Notes under the pieces: model-generated
Told to the model about the DNA's origin: nothing
What the model saw: the letters and a program-made list of their open reading frames with translations, nothing else
The model's database searches: none
Translations under genes and position numbers: made by a program
Assembly (NCBI RefSeq): GCF_963676685.1
Contig: NC_092345.1
Location: forward strand, 44,227,838 to 44,291,837
DNA length: 64,000 bases
DNA from: Mytilus edulis
Lineage: Eukaryota; Mollusca; Bivalvia; Mytilida; Mytilidae
Reading direction: 5' to 3'
Shown: positions 35,391 to 47,051 of the stretch, piece after piece
How the letters are laid out: every line of letters starts with the position of its first letter
How positions within the stretch are numbered: position 1 is the first letter of the stretch

Positions 35391-36118
35391 GTACGTACAT
35401 TTGCTTATCTGTACAGTCTTTATTTACATCATAATGATAAATCTGCAGTCAGCACCGGGGGAAATTTTAAAGATCGCACACGCTTATAATTTTATGGATA
35501 AATTTTATTTCAATGTTGATCTGAATATATCTCGAATATATACAAGAGTACTTACATTGTTATATTGTAATACAGTTTTTTGAAAATTAATAGATCTACG
35601 AAATAAAACTACAAAATACAGCATCCAGGTTTAAATGTACAGTATCTGGCCAAAAGTATTGAATAAAGTGCATCACCTACATTTTTTGGCTATATAATTC
35701 ATATAAAAACACAATTTCATCAAAAAATATTTTGGGAGCATTTATGGTTGGATTCTTATCAACAAGGTCTCAAAAGACGTAGAATTGTTTACAGTATATT
35801 TATAGGTAATAGTTTTGTGTTCAGGTGTTTTTGTTTTTCTCTTGATGTGAACACATACAATACATTTTTATGAGTTAATTTGGTTGAATATATATAACGG
35901 ATTTCTGAACAGCAATGAACAGAAAATAATAAATGTAATTATGTCATTATGTTTAAATTGAGAAAAAAGAAAATGATCCACAAAAATAATATATAACCAA
36001 AATAAACCTGTGACAATTCTGCTTCTAATGGTACCAAGGAATTCCGTACGAAGTTGATAAAAATCAAATGGAAAATGACCCCGAAATATTTTTTTGAAAA
36101 AATGTAAATTTATATACA

Positions 36119-36155
36119 ATCAAGGATTTGTATAGTACAAATACAAATCCTTGAT
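36119..36155. other. Perfect 15-bp hairpin
   Basis: ATCAAGGATTTGTAT, a 7-base loop, then the exact complement ATACAAATCCTTGAT. There is no T-run after it; role unknown. Confidence 0.75.
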
Positions 36156-37676
36156 ACAATTTATATCGAAAAATCTCAAATGACGAATACTTATGACCAC
36201 ACTCTATACATTTTTGAGTTTTACATCTACATCGTTGAAATGAAAAGGGTCTAAGACCCATCTGACACACAAGTTCTTATTTGGTCATTCAATATGGTGC
36301 TCATTAAAAAACATATATATTTAAATGTGAAAATAAAATCAAATGTTTGTTGCATGTCTACTCTGAGTTGGATCATATACATTTGTAATGATTTCACATT
36401 CTGGTGACATTTAATCATGTTAAGAAATGCCTGAAACAGGTCAGAACTCTAAGATTTCCTGAAGTCAGAATATATTTCAAAGTACATTATGTAATTTCTA
36501 AAACACAAGGACTAGGCCTTGATAACCTAACCAATTGACTCAATGAACTACAATGCAAACTACGAGTTTACTACACTGGAAAACTGTCAACATATATTGT
36601 CTGGGACTTTCAAATTAAATGTTTTTGGTCTGCACATATGATAATGTGACATAATTTTCAATTTGCATGCGAAGATTAATAATGTATATTGCTATACTGG
36701 CTGCACGGGTCAACTTTCTTTTTTTGCCTTGTATAAGAAGTTAACAAGTTTTTTTCCAAATGTAATACTCTTTAGTCAATTAAATTATCTAGATCATAGT
36801 GTTAACATTGTCAGACACAAATTAAAAAGGCCTTGTCATGGGTTGTGCAGTTTTGATGAAATGCTATGGATGATAGACAATTTTAGCAATGAGAAAAACT
36901 GATACTGTATAATCAGCTATAAATGGCCTCGATTGGTGATAATACATTGTTTTGAAGAAACAAATGAGTAAATGTGATACTTTTCCTTCACTAGCTGTCA
37001 AATTCTCATGTAAAACATTTATCCAAACTAAACTCTGCATTTTTATCAGGCTGCACTCAGCAAAGCATTTCATTTAGCTTATTGTGACAAAATTGAACCA
37101 TATTGGCTGCATAATTTAAACAAATTTATTTAAAGTGGATTGGGAAACAAGTTTTGCAACTTATATTAATCCCTTTCCACTTTGCGGGTGCGAGTGCTGC
37201 CTTGTAGCAGCATTAGCCTACTCTTTTTCGAAATCTACAAGGGTGTCTTTAACGTGCAAGGGATATGGCTCTCTTAACACAGGTCAGCCATTTATCATCC
37301 CCTTCCGACGAACTATCATCCTTTCCTAAAGACCATACTGGCTGCTGCTTAAAGTGAATTATTATTGAACAAGTTGCTTTTCATTAGTTAGCGTGGTAAT
37401 GGGGTAACCTAGGTAAAAATAAATTGCTTCATAATCATACCTAAATAATCAGAGGACATAAGTATGCTAATTTAAGCATATCCTTACAAGGAAGTGTTCC
37501 CGACCTGTGAAACTTCTGTTTGTTATAAGGAATTGTTGGCTAAACATGCTAAACCTATTGATATTTTCAAATATATATCTTGCATACATGTATTTTTGAT
37601 TTCCAAAAAATATATCTACAAATCACATTTTTTTCCTTTATCATTTATATTACATGTTTTCTTTTTTAACTTTCAG

Positions 37677-37791
37677 GCAGTGGGACCAACATTCCAGAAG
37701 ATTTGATAAAAAAAGTCAATACAGTCAATAAATGATCTAAAGCAGAATCTTCCAAATCTGATACCAGAACAAGACCTTATTAACAGATATG
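37677..37791 (+). pseudogene. Unrecognised gene fragment, exon 2, frameshifted
   Basis: Acceptor TTTTAACTTTCAG, donor ATATG|gtaagt. Joined to exon 1 it continues SGTNIPEDLIKKVNTVNK and meets TGA at about 37733. The next frame reads on as DLKQNLPNLIPEQDLINRY to the donor, so one extra A in AATAAATGAT breaks an otherwise good exon. No third exon lies before the right inverted arm. I read this as a captured, decaying gene fragment. Alternatively it is a real gene with an assembly error. Confidence 0.5.
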
Positions 37792-38801
37792 GTAAGTAAA
37801 TTATGAGTATAGTGTTGATATTTTTAATCAAACATTGCATAAAATAATTTGTTTTAAGCTTACCTGACCTGAAAGGTCAAGTGAGCTTTTCTAATCACTC
37901 ACCCGTCATTGTCGTCTGTTTACTTTTACAAAAATCTTCTCCTCTGAAACTACCAGACTACTGGGCCAAAAGTAAACCAAACTTGGCCAAAATCATCACT
38001 AGGGTATTTAATCTAAAAAATGTGTACAATGACCCAGTCTGCCAACCAAGATGGCCACCATGGCTAATAATAAAACATATCCATGGGTAAAATGCAGTTT
38101 TTGGCTTAAATCTCTGAAACTAAATTTAAAGCATTTAGAGCAAATCTGACAGTGGCAAAAATGTTCATCAGGTTAAATACTATCATATGACCCCATATAG
38201 AGTTATTGCCCTTTACAGTCATTTTTTTTTTCACAATTTTTTTCTACATTTTTGTAAACTACGGAGACAAATTTATCCCAACTTGTCCATAATCACCATA
38301 AGCATGATTAGGTATCTAGTTTTAAAAAAAAAGTCAGATGACCCTACCTTACTTCCAACATGGCAGACAAGGGTAAAAATAAAACATAGAGGTAAAATGC
38401 AGTTTTGGGTTTATATCTCCGAAAGCAAATCTGACAGGTTGCAAACAATAGTTAATTAGATTATTATTTATTTACCCTTAAATTTTCAGACACGTCCAAA
38501 AACCTGTGTTGGGTTACTGCTCCTGAGTTAATAATTTCATGGAAATTTTGTAGTTTTTTGTGATTTACGACTCGTATTTTAATTCACTTGGTCGACGTTA
38601 ACTATCATTGTCGAAACAATTCACCTTGTCGACTGTAAATGCATTATCAAAGAAGTAACTATCATTGTCTGCGCGCGAGTCACATTAATTCGACCATCTA
38701 TGATGGTCGACCGTAAAGTATACTTTACGCCGTACATCTATAATGGTCGACCGATAATCTATCATTGTCGCCGATAAACTGTGATTATCTATTAATGTGC
38801 T

Positions 38802-41286
38802 TTATGCGTTCCATATCTGGATATGTAACGACATCAAAACCAAAGACATCAAGCAAATTGTGACTAATGCTAATTGGACGAGTATCTTTTATTTCTAATT
38901 TGTAGTTTTAGTAAACGTTGGGCCCTAAATTGAAGAGTTCTGATAAGTATGTGGAGTATAATTATCACAGTAACATTTCAGTCCCTTAGTACATATTTGT
39001 TTAAGTCTTAAAACTTTTGTTCTTCTGGAGAAAATTCAAACCATAATGAAATAAGGAGGTGCGGTAAAATTGCCAAGTAATCAACTTTCCACCAAAGACA
39101 AAATGACTGAAATGTTAGCTTGCTCACATTGCTGCTTCATTTTAGATCTCCAAATTACCTTTCCGTTATATGAACTGCATACTCAATACTGCATATGTTT
39201 TGTCACCAAAATCCTAATAGAGCACGTATCATCATATAGTTTCACCAATGTCCGTTCGATCGTCAGTCCCGCACTTCGTAGTCTTTTTGCTTCAGGTTTA
39301 AATTAAAACTGGTGTTACTATTCATATTTAAGGTGCGCATATCGTCTGGATTTTCTTTATTTTTTTTTCATGACAGGTTGTTGGATTAGGCATTTTAATA
39401 AAATATAAAAGGCACGCAGAGTACAGACTCTGACTTACATCTCCAACATGTGGAATTTCAAGCTGGAACTTTTATATTTCGCAGTTGTTTTACTTTAAAG
39501 AATGCATATATGATCCCAAGATTTGTTTTGTGAATAATTTTCCACAAATGACAGACTGTTGAACTTAGTGAAATTTTGCATACAGTTTACAATGTTTGTT
39601 CGACTTGCTGAGCAACCAACTCACACATTTACACCACGCAGAGTACACTTTACTAATGTACGTAGCAAGTCTAGAATATAAGTTTTGATTTTTTCTTTGA
39701 GTTTGTTATTTCACTTTTTAGAATGTGTATTTTTTCAGGATCATTATTTTCCCTCATAAGTTTCACAACTAACAGAATGTTAAACCTTTTTTGACTGGTG
39801 CATCAAATGTGTTTTTTAAAAACAACTATTTTCAAAATTGTAATGTATCGTCCCGAACATGCATGAGCTATTTGCCACTGAACGTTAAACGACCATCAAA
39901 AACCGAGCAACTGTTAACTGAATCAAATTTTTAAAGTATACTCCATTTCTGCATGGATGAAGCAATCATACGACCATTTTTTTAAAGGATCATCGATTAA
40001 AAACTCAGTAATTCAAATGAATCACACGTAAAAATGTTCATGTTATTTTCACGTGAACTTTACAAAAATATAAAGGTATTTTTCATGATTTTAATTAAAT
40101 TTTAGAATAAAGATATTATTTCAATAATCTTATTTTAAAAATTTACGTGAATTTAACGTGTACCAAATTCCGGTGATTAATTCATGAATTGTTATTACAA
40201 GATTCACTTGGAACCAACCAGTTCAAGCAAGTTTCAAGTATAAACTCGTTTGGTGTGAAAATCAGACGAGATTAATGTTAATTCATGTGAGTGAAATTTC
40301 CATGTGCAGGACGAAATAAATTATATCAGTAGAATTTATAAAATTGAGAATGGAAATGGGGAATGTGCCAAAGAGACAACAACCCGACCATAGAAAAAAA
40401 ACAACAGCAGAATGTCACCAACAGGTCTTCAATGTAGCGAGAAATTCCCGCACATTGCATTACTAGGAAATTTACGAAACCAGACATGGGAAATGAAAAT
40501 AGAATAAACACCATTCAGATCCCGACACATATTTTGTTGAGAAGGAATAACGTTACATTCTGTATTCAATAACATCACACGTTTTCGGTCAAATTCTAAG
40601 GTATCAATCAACTTTGAAGCCATTTATCTCAAAAACAAGGATGGTGACATATGATTTTCTATACGTGTATGGATTCAGCTTGCAATCCTGGATATAATGT
40701 TAGTTTTTTGTTGTTCTTCGTATATAAGAACATAGCCATCCATTGGAAAATCTATAAAGGTAAGCCAAAAAATAGGCATTTCCCCTATATACCTATGTAA
40801 ATTTGTCGCCAAAATTGACATTTTCCTATGAATATACCAAGAAAACAAAAATGGTGACCCCCATTTTTTATTACATTTTCCGATGTAACTCGATTCAAAG
40901 AACACGTGTGCCAAAAATTTGGGAAATTGGGAGATATGCCATTCGGTATCGTGTTACCTTAAAAAAAAGGACAGTAGTATAACAGCACACAATAAGAACA
41001 AAATGATAAAACAAGCAGGAAATGGCTTGATTTTTCAGATTGACACAAAGCACAAAAAGAACAAGCATTAACGGGGACACAACCAATAAAAGAATACATG
41101 CAGTTATTGAAAGCAAGTACACTGCCAATTAAAACTAAAACAAAACATTTTTTTCCCCGGACTTAATTATTAAAGTATTAAAGTACACAATCGTCGGAAG
41201 TATACATATGTATTTGATTCAGATGTCTCATTTAATTTTCCATTATGTCGTTTTTTAATGAATTAATATCATATTATAACCTACAT
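38802..41286. other. Intergenic, between 4-kb segment and esterase gene
   Basis: A SINE-like fragment lies at 39048-39115 and another interspersed repeat at 40340-40460 (GAATGGAAATGGGGAATGTG, then CAATGTAGCGAGAAATTCCC). Relatives of the second one are at 16895 (plus), 11270 and 42540 (minus). No gene recognised. Confidence 0.45.
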
Positions 41287-41467
41287 TTAACTGCTGATGT
41301 CGCAAGTGAAATTTGAAGGAAACAAATACTTGTACCAAAATGATATTCTTGGTTGTTTAAAATTGAATTCGTTCGTTAAAACGACATGGTCATTGGCATA
41401 ATCCAGTTTGTTGTAAGATTTACTTTCCGGATTGTAGATATTCAACCCACTATATGATCCCCAATGC
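41287..41467 (-). CDS. Carboxylesterase exon 11 (C-terminus)
   Basis: Acceptor TTATCAATTTTAG. HWGSYSGLNIYNPESKSYN, then VVLTNEFNFKQPRISFWYKY and LFPSNFTCDISS with TAA at 41287. R(I)xFW is the usual C-terminal esterase motif. No membrane anchor or GPI-type tail, so a soluble secreted product is expected. Confidence 0.92.
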
Positions 41468-41864
41468 CTAAAATTGATAAAAAAAAAATCAATGCAGATA
41501 AAGCATGGCAAATAAATTTAACTTATATGAACGTGATTTTACTATTCAACATATTTGGTGTCAGTCAAATATGATAGCTGTTTTATGTGTAATGGTTCTA
41601 TTTTGAGTCTTCATTTTCGTTGTGGATTGATTTTTCTTTTACTTAAAACACAAATACAAAACTTGATGAATTCCAAACATCCAATTGTCAACTTCTTATT
41701 TCAATACGTGTCCACTGTAAGGCGTTTACATCTAACTCAATACGTTACGCGCGTTTACATATATCGATTATTACGTGACGCGCGTTTATGTATACATTTA
41801 TACACAGACTCTAAAAAAACTACTCAAAGGTAACTCAGGAGAAGAACGGCTAAATTCGACACTT

Positions 41865-42080
41865 CATGAGTTTTTCGAAAAACTAAGGATTTTCTTGTCC
41901 CAGGAATAGATTACCTTAGCCGTATTTGGCACAACTTTTTGGAATTTTGGATCCTCAATGCTCTTCAACTTTGTACTTGTTTGGCTTTATAACTATTTTG
42001 ATATGAGCGTCACTGATGAGTCTTATGTAGACGAAACGGGCGTCGGTGTACTAAATTATAATCCTGGTACCTTTGATAAT
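41865..42080 (+). mobile_element. Retrozyme relic, single partial copy
   Basis: Shares the body of the 46-kb array (AACTAAGGATTTTCTT, TTACCTTAGCCGTATTTGGC, CTCTTCAACTTTGTA) and ends with a hammerhead motif at 42007-42050. Stem III and the cleavage side are mutated here (ACGGGCGTCGGTGT instead of ACGCGCGTCTGGCGT). Confidence 0.75.
42007..42050 (+). ncRNA. Hammerhead ribozyme relic
   Basis: CTGATGA, stem II GTC/GAC and GAAA are intact, but stem III is ACGGGCGT and stem I 3' strand is GGTGTA, weakening both stems. Probably inactive. Confidence 0.7.
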
Positions 42081-42229
42081 TATTAGCAGTCACGATCACA
42101 AGCTGGTTGACTTGTACGATGTGTCAGTGTCTTATCTCCCATGCGACACGTTGTGTGTTTTAGATATTAAGCTACCATTATATTCATTTGAAATGTTAGA
42201 TGTTTTGTTTTCCCCGATTAAGACATGAT

Positions 42230-42480
42230 GTACAGTAGTTGTCGTTTGTTTATGTAATTTATACGTGCTTCTCGTTTTTTTAAATATAGATTAGACCGTT
42301 GGTTTTCCCGTTTGAATGGTTTTACACTAGTAATTTTGGGGCTCTTATAGTTTGTTGTTCGGTGTGAGCCAAGGCTCCGTATTGAAGGCCGTACATTGAC
42401 CCACATTGTTTATTTTTGTAAATTGTTATTTGGATGGAGAGTTGTCTCATTGGCACTCATACCACATCTTCCTATATCTA
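42230..42480 (-). mobile_element. SINE-like interspersed repeat
   Basis: On the minus strand it starts AAGATGTGGTATGAGTGCCA then ATGAGACAACTCTCCATCC and runs through AGCCTTGGCTCACACCGAAC to AAACCATTCAAACGGG. About 250 bp; its relatives are listed at 47195, 51930, 52190 and 61175. Adjacent 42530-42605 is the minus copy of a second repeat family. I did not find clear A/B boxes. Confidence 0.7.
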
Positions 42481-43153
42481 TGTTAATATGTTGACTAAGT
42501 GTGGATTCGCATCGCGGTAAATGTATTCATATTCTGCTGTTGACTGTTCTATGGTGGGGTTGTTGTCTTTTTGACACATTCCCCATTTCCATTCTCAATT
42601 TTATAGCAAGATACGATTAACCTGTCGACACAACCGTTTACCCTTCTTTTTGTAGTTTGCGCGAATTCTAAGATTTTGTTTTCCGAACTTTGCTTTGTAT
42701 CTCGTTAATCGATTTATTCGATTTGAGCATGGATAATTTTTTGTTGTCTCTGCCTTTTTATCACCGTCTTGTCTTTACAATGTTGTTTTTACTTAACACA
42801 TATGGTCATTCCATTTTTTTCTAAACGTGTCCCGCTTTGTGCTTTTCAACTTTGTACTTGATTTGGCTATTTTACGTTTCTGGAGTCTCATACACGTAAC
42901 CATTGTAACAGTGGTCCTGTGTTTTCGGAGATTGTATGTGTATTTTAAATGTAAATTTTATCGACATTAAGCTAATAAGTCGGTAACCTTATAAATCATA
43001 GAGCTCGATCTGAATCACATTATAATTTAATGGAAAGTAATAGAAAATTCCAAACTGTTGTGTATTTGTTAACGTTTTGTTTTGCAAGGGACACTTCCAA
43101 AAGGGATATGTACTGTAATATCTTGTGCCTGCTTGAATATTAAACATACGTAC

Positions 43154-43289
43154 CCTTCTTTAACGAAATCGCTGACGATTCTCATTGTTGTTTTAGACAC
43201 ATCTGCATCTCGTGGTGTATATGAGAAGTTTGGGTGTCCAATTGTTGGTAAGCCAAATACGTAAAATAAGTCCCAACCATGCTGCACCC
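43154..43289 (-). CDS. Carboxylesterase exon 10 (catalytic His)
   Basis: Begins GVQHGWDLFYVFGLPTIG, with the conserved His of the triad and the YVFG strand, then ADVSKTTMRIVSDFVKEG. Same 136-base length and phases as 60989-61124. Confidence 0.94.
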
Positions 43290-43802
43290 CTAGATAAAAA
43301 AATATAGTGATTAAAATCAATGTGTGTAAGAATTCATGTTCACTTATTAATTGAAAATAAAACCATACACCTGTGTTTTGACCGGTTAAAAAATGAAATG
43401 ATGCTATCAAAATGTGTAATGTTGAATATTATAATTATGTATGAACTAACCTATTGATAGGAAGGTCTCGATTGGGTTTCTTTACTTCCATATTCTAAAA
43501 TTGTTTAGATAATTTTTTCTGTTTTTTTATTTATATTTTACCCAAATTCCCCATTTTTTTTATATATATATTTTAGCACCCCATTATTCTATAGTCTTTT
43601 TTTTCTTTCTCTTTTTGCTATTTTCGCACCCTTAAATCTGAACTGTTATTTTCTATTATGTAAACCGTTTTCTGTCCCACTGATATAATTGCAAGAATGT
43701 TTAATATTACTATGGCAAACTTAAATTAGTTTCAGTAAAAGATGACTATCAAAATATGGTTAAGTTTGAATTCCCGTTGACTAGACTATACGTTTCTATT
43801 AC

Positions 43803-43939
43803 CTATCCAATCCGGTCCGCTTTTATTCTGTGAAATATACTCGAAACTGAGGGTATAAACGTTTTTCTTTTGAGAAATCATATCTGCAAGTTTCATCATG
43901 GGCGCAAAAAAAATACACGTCTGAATACATCACCACAGA
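43803..43939 (-). pseudogene. Carboxylesterase exon 9, one-base frameshift
   Basis: Acceptor CATTTGTTTCAG. Homologous to 61786-61924 of the neighbouring paralogue. After the start the frame is lost in a run of eight T (minus strand; plus-strand A-run 43906-43913). One base fewer would give PMMKLADMISQKKNVYTLSF and EYISQNKSGPDWIG. An AG 19 bases downstream (GATGTATTCAG) would also restore the frame at the cost of six residues. Donor ATAG|gtaata. Confidence 0.8.
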
Positions 43940-44452
43940 CTGAAACAAATGATAATTTTATTTTCGTTTATTTCGTTTATTGATTGATTGATGGCTTGAT
44001 TCTTAATGCGTATTGATGTGGTATGATCAAGAACCATGTTTGATACCTCACTGACACAATGAGTTTGAATTACAGCAAATACAAACACTTGGTCATGCTT
44101 TTGGTCTTTCTATATATATCTATCTTTATTCTCAATAAACCATCATTTTGACAAGGTATAGAGAAATACATGTACATATGTACAATATTTACAATATATA
44201 CAATATTTAATAAATACAATAAGTACAAGACATGTTACAAAAATTAACAGGTGTGGCTTCACACTAGATTAAGCCTGGAGTACACAAAGATTTATTTATA
44301 ATCTTGATAAATTTGCAGAGTTTAATAAGCTTTACTATTATCAAGAACGCTCAATGCTAAATATTTACAAGCCATGATGTGTGAATACCAAGACAGTTGA
44401 AGAGCTAGATACGACCAAAAGTACTTAAACCAGATGATCCGCAGGGCACAGC

Positions 44453-45648
44453 TTTATACGACCGCAGAGTTCGAACCCTGATCAGTTGGGGCAAGTATGG
44501 ACACAACGTTCAAGCTAGATACAGCTCTGAATTTGGATAGTGATTAAATAGTTGACACAACATAGGTTTCTGACACAGAATGAATGTGGTCTAAGAACTT
44601 AAACTTAAATTTTTTTAAATTGGACATTTACCTATTATGGTCCAATATCCAAATACATGGTAAGATTCAGCATATCAAAGAACCCTAAGAATTCAATTTT
44701 TGATGAAATCAAATAAAGTTCAATTTTGGACCCTTTAGACCTCAATGTGAACCAATTTGATAACCGGGCCCAAATATCAAAAATCTAAATACATGGTTAG
44801 ATTCAGAATATATAAAAAAAAACATATATTCAATTTTTGTTGAAATCAAACAAAGTTTAATTTAGGACCCCGATTTGGACCAACTTGAAAACTGGGCCTA
44901 TAATCAAAAATCTAAATATATGTTTAGATTCAGCATATCAAAGAACCCCAAGGATTCAATTTTTGTTGAAATCAAACTAAGTTTAATTTTGGAGCCTTTG
45001 GACCTTAATGTAGACCAATTTGAAAACGGGACCAAAAAGTAAGAATCTACATACACAGTTAGATTCGACATATCAAAGAACCCCAATTATTCAATTTTTG
45101 ATGAAATCAAACAATGTTTCCTAATTGCTAAACTGTTGGGACCAAAACTCCACAAATCAATCCAAACCTTCCTTTTATGGTCATAAACCTTGTGTTTAAA
45201 TTTCATAGATTTCTATTTACTTATACTAAAGTTATGGTGCGAAAACCAAGAAAAATGCTTATTTGGGCCTCTTTTTGGCCCCTAATTCATAAACTGTTGG
45301 GACCAAAACTACCAAAATCTATCCCAACCTCCCTTTTGTGTTCATAAACCTTGTGTTTAAATTTCATTGATTTCTATTTACTTATACTAAAGTTATTGTG
45401 CGAAAACCCAGAAAAATGCTTATTTGGGCCTTTTTTTGACCTCTTATTCCTAAACTGTTGTGACCAAAACTCCCAAAATCAATCCCAACCTTCCTTTTGT
45501 GGTCATAAACCTTGTGTTTAAATTTCATAGATTTCTATTTACTTAAACTAAAGTTATAGTGCGAAAACCAATGTGTCTTCGGACGACGACGACGACGACG
45601 ACGTCATACCAATATACGACCGCAAAAAAATGTTTGCGGTCGTATAAA
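44453..45648. mobile_element. 1.2-kb element with 14-bp TIRs and internal tandem units
   Basis: Left end TTTATACGACCGCA (44453) and right end TGCGGTCGTATAAA (45635-45648) are exact complements. The right end can also form a hairpin (ATACGACCGCAAA near 45614 with TTTGCGGTCGTAT). Between them are degenerate copies of TCAAAGAACCCCAA-type units (44640-45100) and three about 160-bp units with CTTCCTTTTGTGGTCATAA (45110-45570), then a GAC microsatellite (45575-45603). No ORF; target duplication unclear. Relative, inverted, at 28034. Confidence 0.8.
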
Positions 45649-46295
45649 AAGTAGTCAAATCAATCTATGGTCTACTTTTCCTGAGGGAGTTGAAACCTTA
45701 GTCTTTATATGAGTTCAAAATGCTCAGTTATTCAAATTGCAGTTAGTGCTTTTTCACTTATATAGCAATAATCCTAAAATAACATATCCAAATAGATACG
45801 TGACGCTATTGCAGGTTAACATTTTGAGTAAAAAATTAAATTGGGATAAAAACTACTTTAATTTGTCGACAAAAAAAGTTCGCTTCATTATGAAAAAGTT
45901 TATAAAGTTTCAATCCGACTACATAAGCCAAACACTTTGACCTGGTACTGGACTGACGAATGCTCAAGAACAGCAAACATAACCCTCCAACTTTCGTAGA
46001 TTAAAACTTAAAAAGAAAAAAAATCACCGAAACATCTATTACCTACACAAAAAAATATTTAGCTCATTTGTGTTATAAACTTTACTTAAATGCAGTCATT
46101 GACATGAATATCAATTATATGGTCATTTTTATAAATTTTCTGTTTACAAAACTTTGAATTTTTCGAAAAACTAAGGATTTTCTTACCCCAGGAGTAGATT
46201 ACCTTAGCCGTATTTGGCACAACTATTTGGAATTTTGAGTCCTCAGTGCTCTTCAACTTTGTATTTATTTGGCTTTTTGAACTATTTTGATATGA

Positions 46296-46339
46296 GCGTC
46301 ACTGATGAGTCTTATGTGGACGAAACGCGCGTCTGGCGT
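46296..46339 (+). ncRNA. Hammerhead ribozyme, type I, copy 1
   Basis: Stem I GCGTCA/TGGCGT (six pairs with two G-U), core CTGATGA, stem II GTC-TTATGTG-GAC, core GAAA, short self-complementary stem III ACGCGCGT, cleavage triplet GTC with the cut after 46333. All invariant core bases are present. Confidence 0.9.
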
Positions 46340-46651
46340 ATACAATTATAATCCTGGTACTTTTGATAACTATTTACACCACTGGGTCGATGCCACTGCT
46401 GGTGAACGTTTCGTCCCCGAGGGTATCACCAGCCCAGTAGTCAGCACTTCGGTGTTGACATGAATATCAATTATATGGTCATTTTTATAAATTTTCTGTT
46501 TACAAAACTTTGAATTTTTCGAAAAACTTAGGATTTTCTTACCCCAGGAGTAGATTACCTTAGCCGTATTTGGCACAACTTTTTGGAATTTTGAGTCCTC
46601 AATGCTCTTCAACTTTGTATTTATTTGGCTTTTTGAACTATTTTGATCTGA

Positions 46652-46695
46652 GCGTCACTGATGAGTCTTATGTAGACGAAACGCGCGTCTGGCGT
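46652..46695 (+). ncRNA. Hammerhead ribozyme, type I, copy 2
   Basis: Same as copy 1 with stem II loop TTATGTA; predicted cut after 46689, exactly 356 bases downstream of the first. Confidence 0.9.
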
Positions 46696-47007
46696 ATACA
46701 ATCATAATCCTGTTACTTGTGATAACTATTTACACCACTGGGTTGATGCCACTGCTGGTGGACGTTTCGTCCCCGAGGGTATCACCAGCCCAGTAGTCAG
46801 CACTTCGGTGTTGACATGAATATCAATTATATGGTCATTTTTATAAATTTTCTGTTTACAAAACTTTGAATTTTTCGAAAAACTTAGGATTTTCTTACCC
46901 CAGGAGTAGATTACCTTAGCCGTATTTGGCACAACTTTTTGGAATTTTGAGTCCTCAATGCTCTTCAACTTTGTATTTATTTGGCTTTTTGAACTATTTT
47001 GATCTGA

Positions 47008-47051
47008 GCGTCACTGATGAGTCTTATGTAGACGAAACGCGCGTCTGGCGT
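47008..47051 (+). ncRNA. Hammerhead ribozyme, type I, copy 3
   Basis: Identical core to copy 2; predicted cut after 47045, another 356 bases on. Confidence 0.9.

Larger units (their letters stand above)
34838..38801. mobile_element. 4-kb inverted-repeat-bounded segment carrying gene exons
   Basis: The left arm (34838-34929) and the right arm (38710-38801) are inverted copies. The inner 69 bp (34861-34929 / 38710-38778) match nearly perfectly, including TCGGTCGACCATTATAGATG and the 18-bp palindrome CGTAAAGTATACTTTACG. The outer part (CACATAAATGAGATAATAAC against CACATTAATAGATAATCACA) is more diverged. Degenerate repeats of the arm motifs continue inward (34930-35075; 38590-38700). No target duplication could be fixed, and no transposase is seen. 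The interior holds two spliced exons of an unknown gene and a dispersed repeat (37855-38460). Confidence 0.7.

Noticed and set aside
35868..36270. Minus ORFs in the unknown gene fragment
   Set aside because: Random open stretches, Phe/Ile-rich, antisense to the supported exons and without splice continuity.
44453..44490. GGTTCGAAC on the minus strand as a tRNA B box
   Set aside because: No A box at the right distance and no cloverleaf; likely chance in the element end.
46370..46968. Two near-identical 80-aa minus-strand ORFs
   Set aside because: They are shadows of the 356-bp retrozyme repeat; no coding signature and the repeat's function is explained by RNA structure.
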